5,963 bases of DNA, taken from assembly GCA_028871595.1 (NCBI GenBank), contig JAGWMT010000202.1, forward strand, positions 1 through 5,963, given 5' to 3'. The position numbers and the translations under genes are program-made. The first letter of the stretch is position 1; each line of letters begins with the position of its first letter. The notes beneath the pieces are model-generated. The model made no database searches. It saw only the letters and a list, made by a program, of their open reading frames with translations, and was not told where the DNA came from. Shown one piece after another: positions 4,705-5,963 of the stretch. Source of the stretch: Elusimicrobiota bacterium. Its GTDB lineage: Bacteria > Elusimicrobiota > Elusimicrobia > UBA1565 > UBA9628.

Positions 4705-5810
4705 TGCGGCGCTTCTTCCGCCCGACGTGGGCCGAGGTGGACACCGGCGCGATCGAACGGAACCTGCGCCGGGTCCGCGCGAAGATGGCCCCCGGCGTCA
4801 AGGTCATGTTCGTGGTCAAAGGCAACGCCTACGGGCACGACGCCGCCCTGTGCGCGCGCGCGGCCGAGCGCGCCCGCGCCGCGGACTGGCTGGGCGTTTC
4901 CTCCGTGGAGGAGGGCGTGGCCCTGCGCGACGCGGGCGTCCGCCTGCCGGTCCTGGTCCTCGGATCTCTGTATCCGTTCGAGAGCGTTTTGGCCGCCGTC
5001 GCCCACCAGCTCACGCCGGTCGTGGCCTCCTTGGAGGCGGCCCGCCGGTTGGTGGAGGTCGCGCAGAAACTGGGCCGCCGCGTGGACTGCCATGTGAAGG
5101 TGGACACGGGGATGGGCCGCATCGGAGCGGGCCCGGAGGCCGCGCTGGGGATCGTTCGTCATTTGTCCGGCTTGAAGGCGGTCCGCGTTCAGGGAATATA
5201 CACCCATTTGGCCGACGCCGAAAACGGGGCTCGGTTCACGGCGCTCCAGCTGAAACGTTTCCGGTCCGTCGTGAACGCCCTGACGCGCGACGGAATCCGC
5301 CCGCCGCTGGTCCACGCGGCGAATTCCGCCGGCGCCCTCAAGCGCCCGGGGTCCCGTTTCGACATGGTCCGTCCCGGCTTGGCCGCCTACGGGTTGTATC
5401 CGGGCTTCGAGCCCGCGTTGACCTTGAAGTCGAAGATCGTTTTTCTCAAGCACGTCGCCAAGGGCACTCCCATCAGCTACGGCGGAACCTGGCGCGCGCG
5501 GCGTCCGTCGCGCGTCGCGACTTTGCCGATCGGCTACGCCGACGGCTACGCGCGCGCGCTGTCGAACCGCGCCCCCGTTTTGATCGGCGGCCGGCGCTGC
5601 CCGGTCGTCGGCCGGGTGACGATGGACCAGGTCATGGTCGACGTGACGGCGGCGCCGTCGGCGCGGGTCGGCGACGACGCCGTGCTGATCGGGCGGCAGG
5701 GCCGGTCCGAGATATTCGCCGCGGAGCTCGCTCGGCTGTGCGGGACGATACCTTACGAGACCGCGACCGCGCTGTCCGCGCGCGTCCCGCGGGTGGGGGT
5801 GCGGACGTGA
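4704..5810 (+). CDS. alr: Alanine racemase (PLP-dependent)
   Basis: A protein of 368 residues that interconverts L- and D-alanine and supplies D-Ala for peptidoglycan. The N-terminal barrel carries the PLP lysine in V-V-K-G-N-A-Y-G-H (K39); the usual motif has Ala where Gly40 stands here. D-T-G-M-G-R-I-G (134-141) holds the Arg that contacts the PLP ring. H-A-A-N-S-A-G (204-210) and the R-P-G-L-A-A-Y-G segment (223-230) are also conserved. In the C-terminal beta domain, S-Y-G-G-T-W (258-263) contains the second catalytic base Y259, I-G-Y-A-D-G-Y (276-282) the substrate-entry tyrosines, and V-T-M-D-Q (305-309) the Met/Asp pair. It looks fully active. It starts inside the dnaB stop with no close Shine-Dalgarno (AGGAGAG lies about 18 bases upstream), so coupled translation is likely. 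Confidence 0.96.
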   Translation: MRRFFRPTWAEVDTGAIERNLRRVRAKMAPGVKVMFVVKGNAYGHDAALCARAAERARAADWLGVSSVEEGVALRDAGVRLPVLVLGSLYPFESVLAAVAHQLTPVVASLEAARRLVEVAQKLGRRVDCHVKVDTGMGRIGAGPEAALGIVRHLSGLKAVRVQGIYTHLADAENGARFTALQLKRFRSVVNALTRDGIRPPLVHAANSAGALKRPGSRFDMVRPGLAAYGLYPGFEPALTLKSKIVFLKHVAKGTPISYGGTWRARRPSRVATLPIGYADGYARALSNRAPVLIGGRRCPVVGRVTMDQVMVDVTAAPSARVGDDAVLIGRQGRSEIFAAELARLCGTIPYETATALSARVPRVGVRT

Positions 5811-5963
5811 TGGAGACGCTATTCGCCCCGTTCGGACGCGCGATCCTGGGCGCCGCCGAGGAAATGGGCCATTTCGTCTTCCTGGTCCGCTCGACCTTCC
5901 GGTGGATGTTCCGGTCCAAGATCGAATGGCGGCAGACCTTGATCCAGATGGGCCGCATCGGCG
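5810..5963 (+). CDS. MlaE-like ABC transporter permease, partial (C-terminus off the right edge)
   Basis: ATG 5810-5812 overlaps the alr stop by one base, and the frame is open to the edge, giving 51 residues. A GTG directly upstream (5807) is an alternative start. The visible part reads F-G-R-A-I-L-G-A-A-E-E-M-G-H-F (8-22), then a hydrophobic/aromatic F-V-F-L-V-R-S-T-F-R-W-M-F, and ends W-R-Q-T-L-I-Q-M-G-R-I-G. This is the amphipathic N-terminal lead-in typical of the MlaE/YrbE permease family, which moves phospholipids between the inner and outer membranes with an MlaF ATPase and an MlaD substrate-binding protein. Those genes would be expected next but lie outside the window. Assignment rests on a short stretch, so the family is likely but the substrate is not settled. 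Confidence 0.7.
   Translation, partial: METLFAPFGRAILGAAEEMGHFVFLVRSTFRWMFRSKIEWRQTLIQMGRIG

Noticed and set aside
1..5963. Defence system, CRISPR or mobile element
   Set aside because: No spaced repeats, transposase, integrase, toxin-antitoxin pair or defence gene is visible. The lone HTH protein is not enough to claim one.

Overview
The window comes from a GC-rich chromosome of a diderm (two-membrane) bacterium and is mostly housekeeping DNA. Evidence for a diderm is the start of an MlaE-type lipid-transport permease at the right edge and a predicted exported Cys-rich TPR protein. The phylum cannot be proved from the sequence. The small GGKKGG-type protein, the lone excisionase-type HTH protein and the gene order dnaB-alr-mlaE are compatible with Elusimicrobiota or a similar lineage, but this is a low-confidence guess. 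No rRNA, tRNA, CRISPR array, insertion sequence or intein is visible.

Left part (1-1567), all genes on the minus strand. From right to left these are: an exported protein of 305 residues with three TPR units and a Cys-rich C-terminal domain; an 88-residue excisionase/AlpA-type helix-turn-helix protein with its own near-consensus promoter (TTGACA, 17 bp, TACACT); a 145-bp intergenic stretch rich in CTCGTCGG repeats and inverted repeats; and the first 49 codons of a small Lys/Gly-rich protein that runs off the left edge.

A divergent promoter region (1568-1671) separates this block from the right part. The plus-strand promoter there is strong by inspection (TTGTCA, 18 bp, TGC-TATATT). It sits so close to the rpsF ATG that the transcript should be leaderless or nearly so.

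Right part (1672-5963), one tightly packed plus-strand operon: rpsF (ribosomal protein S6), ssb (single-stranded DNA-binding protein), rpsR (S18), rplI (L9), dnaB (replicative helicase), alr (alanine racemase) and the start of an MlaE-like permease. Three junctions overlap by one base (TAATG or TGATG), which points to translational coupling. The rpsF-ssb-rpsR-rplI-dnaB order is a widely conserved bacterial cluster linking ribosome assembly and replication. Here it continues into cell-wall precursor supply (D-Ala) and probable outer-membrane lipid transport. The less usual details are the Ala/Ser-rich tails on the partner proteins S6 and S18, the Shine-Dalgarno of rpsR embedded in the codons of the SSB acidic tip, the probable leaderless rpsF start, the Cys-rich domain of the TPR protein, and signs that the small left-edge protein is a tandem repeat protein.
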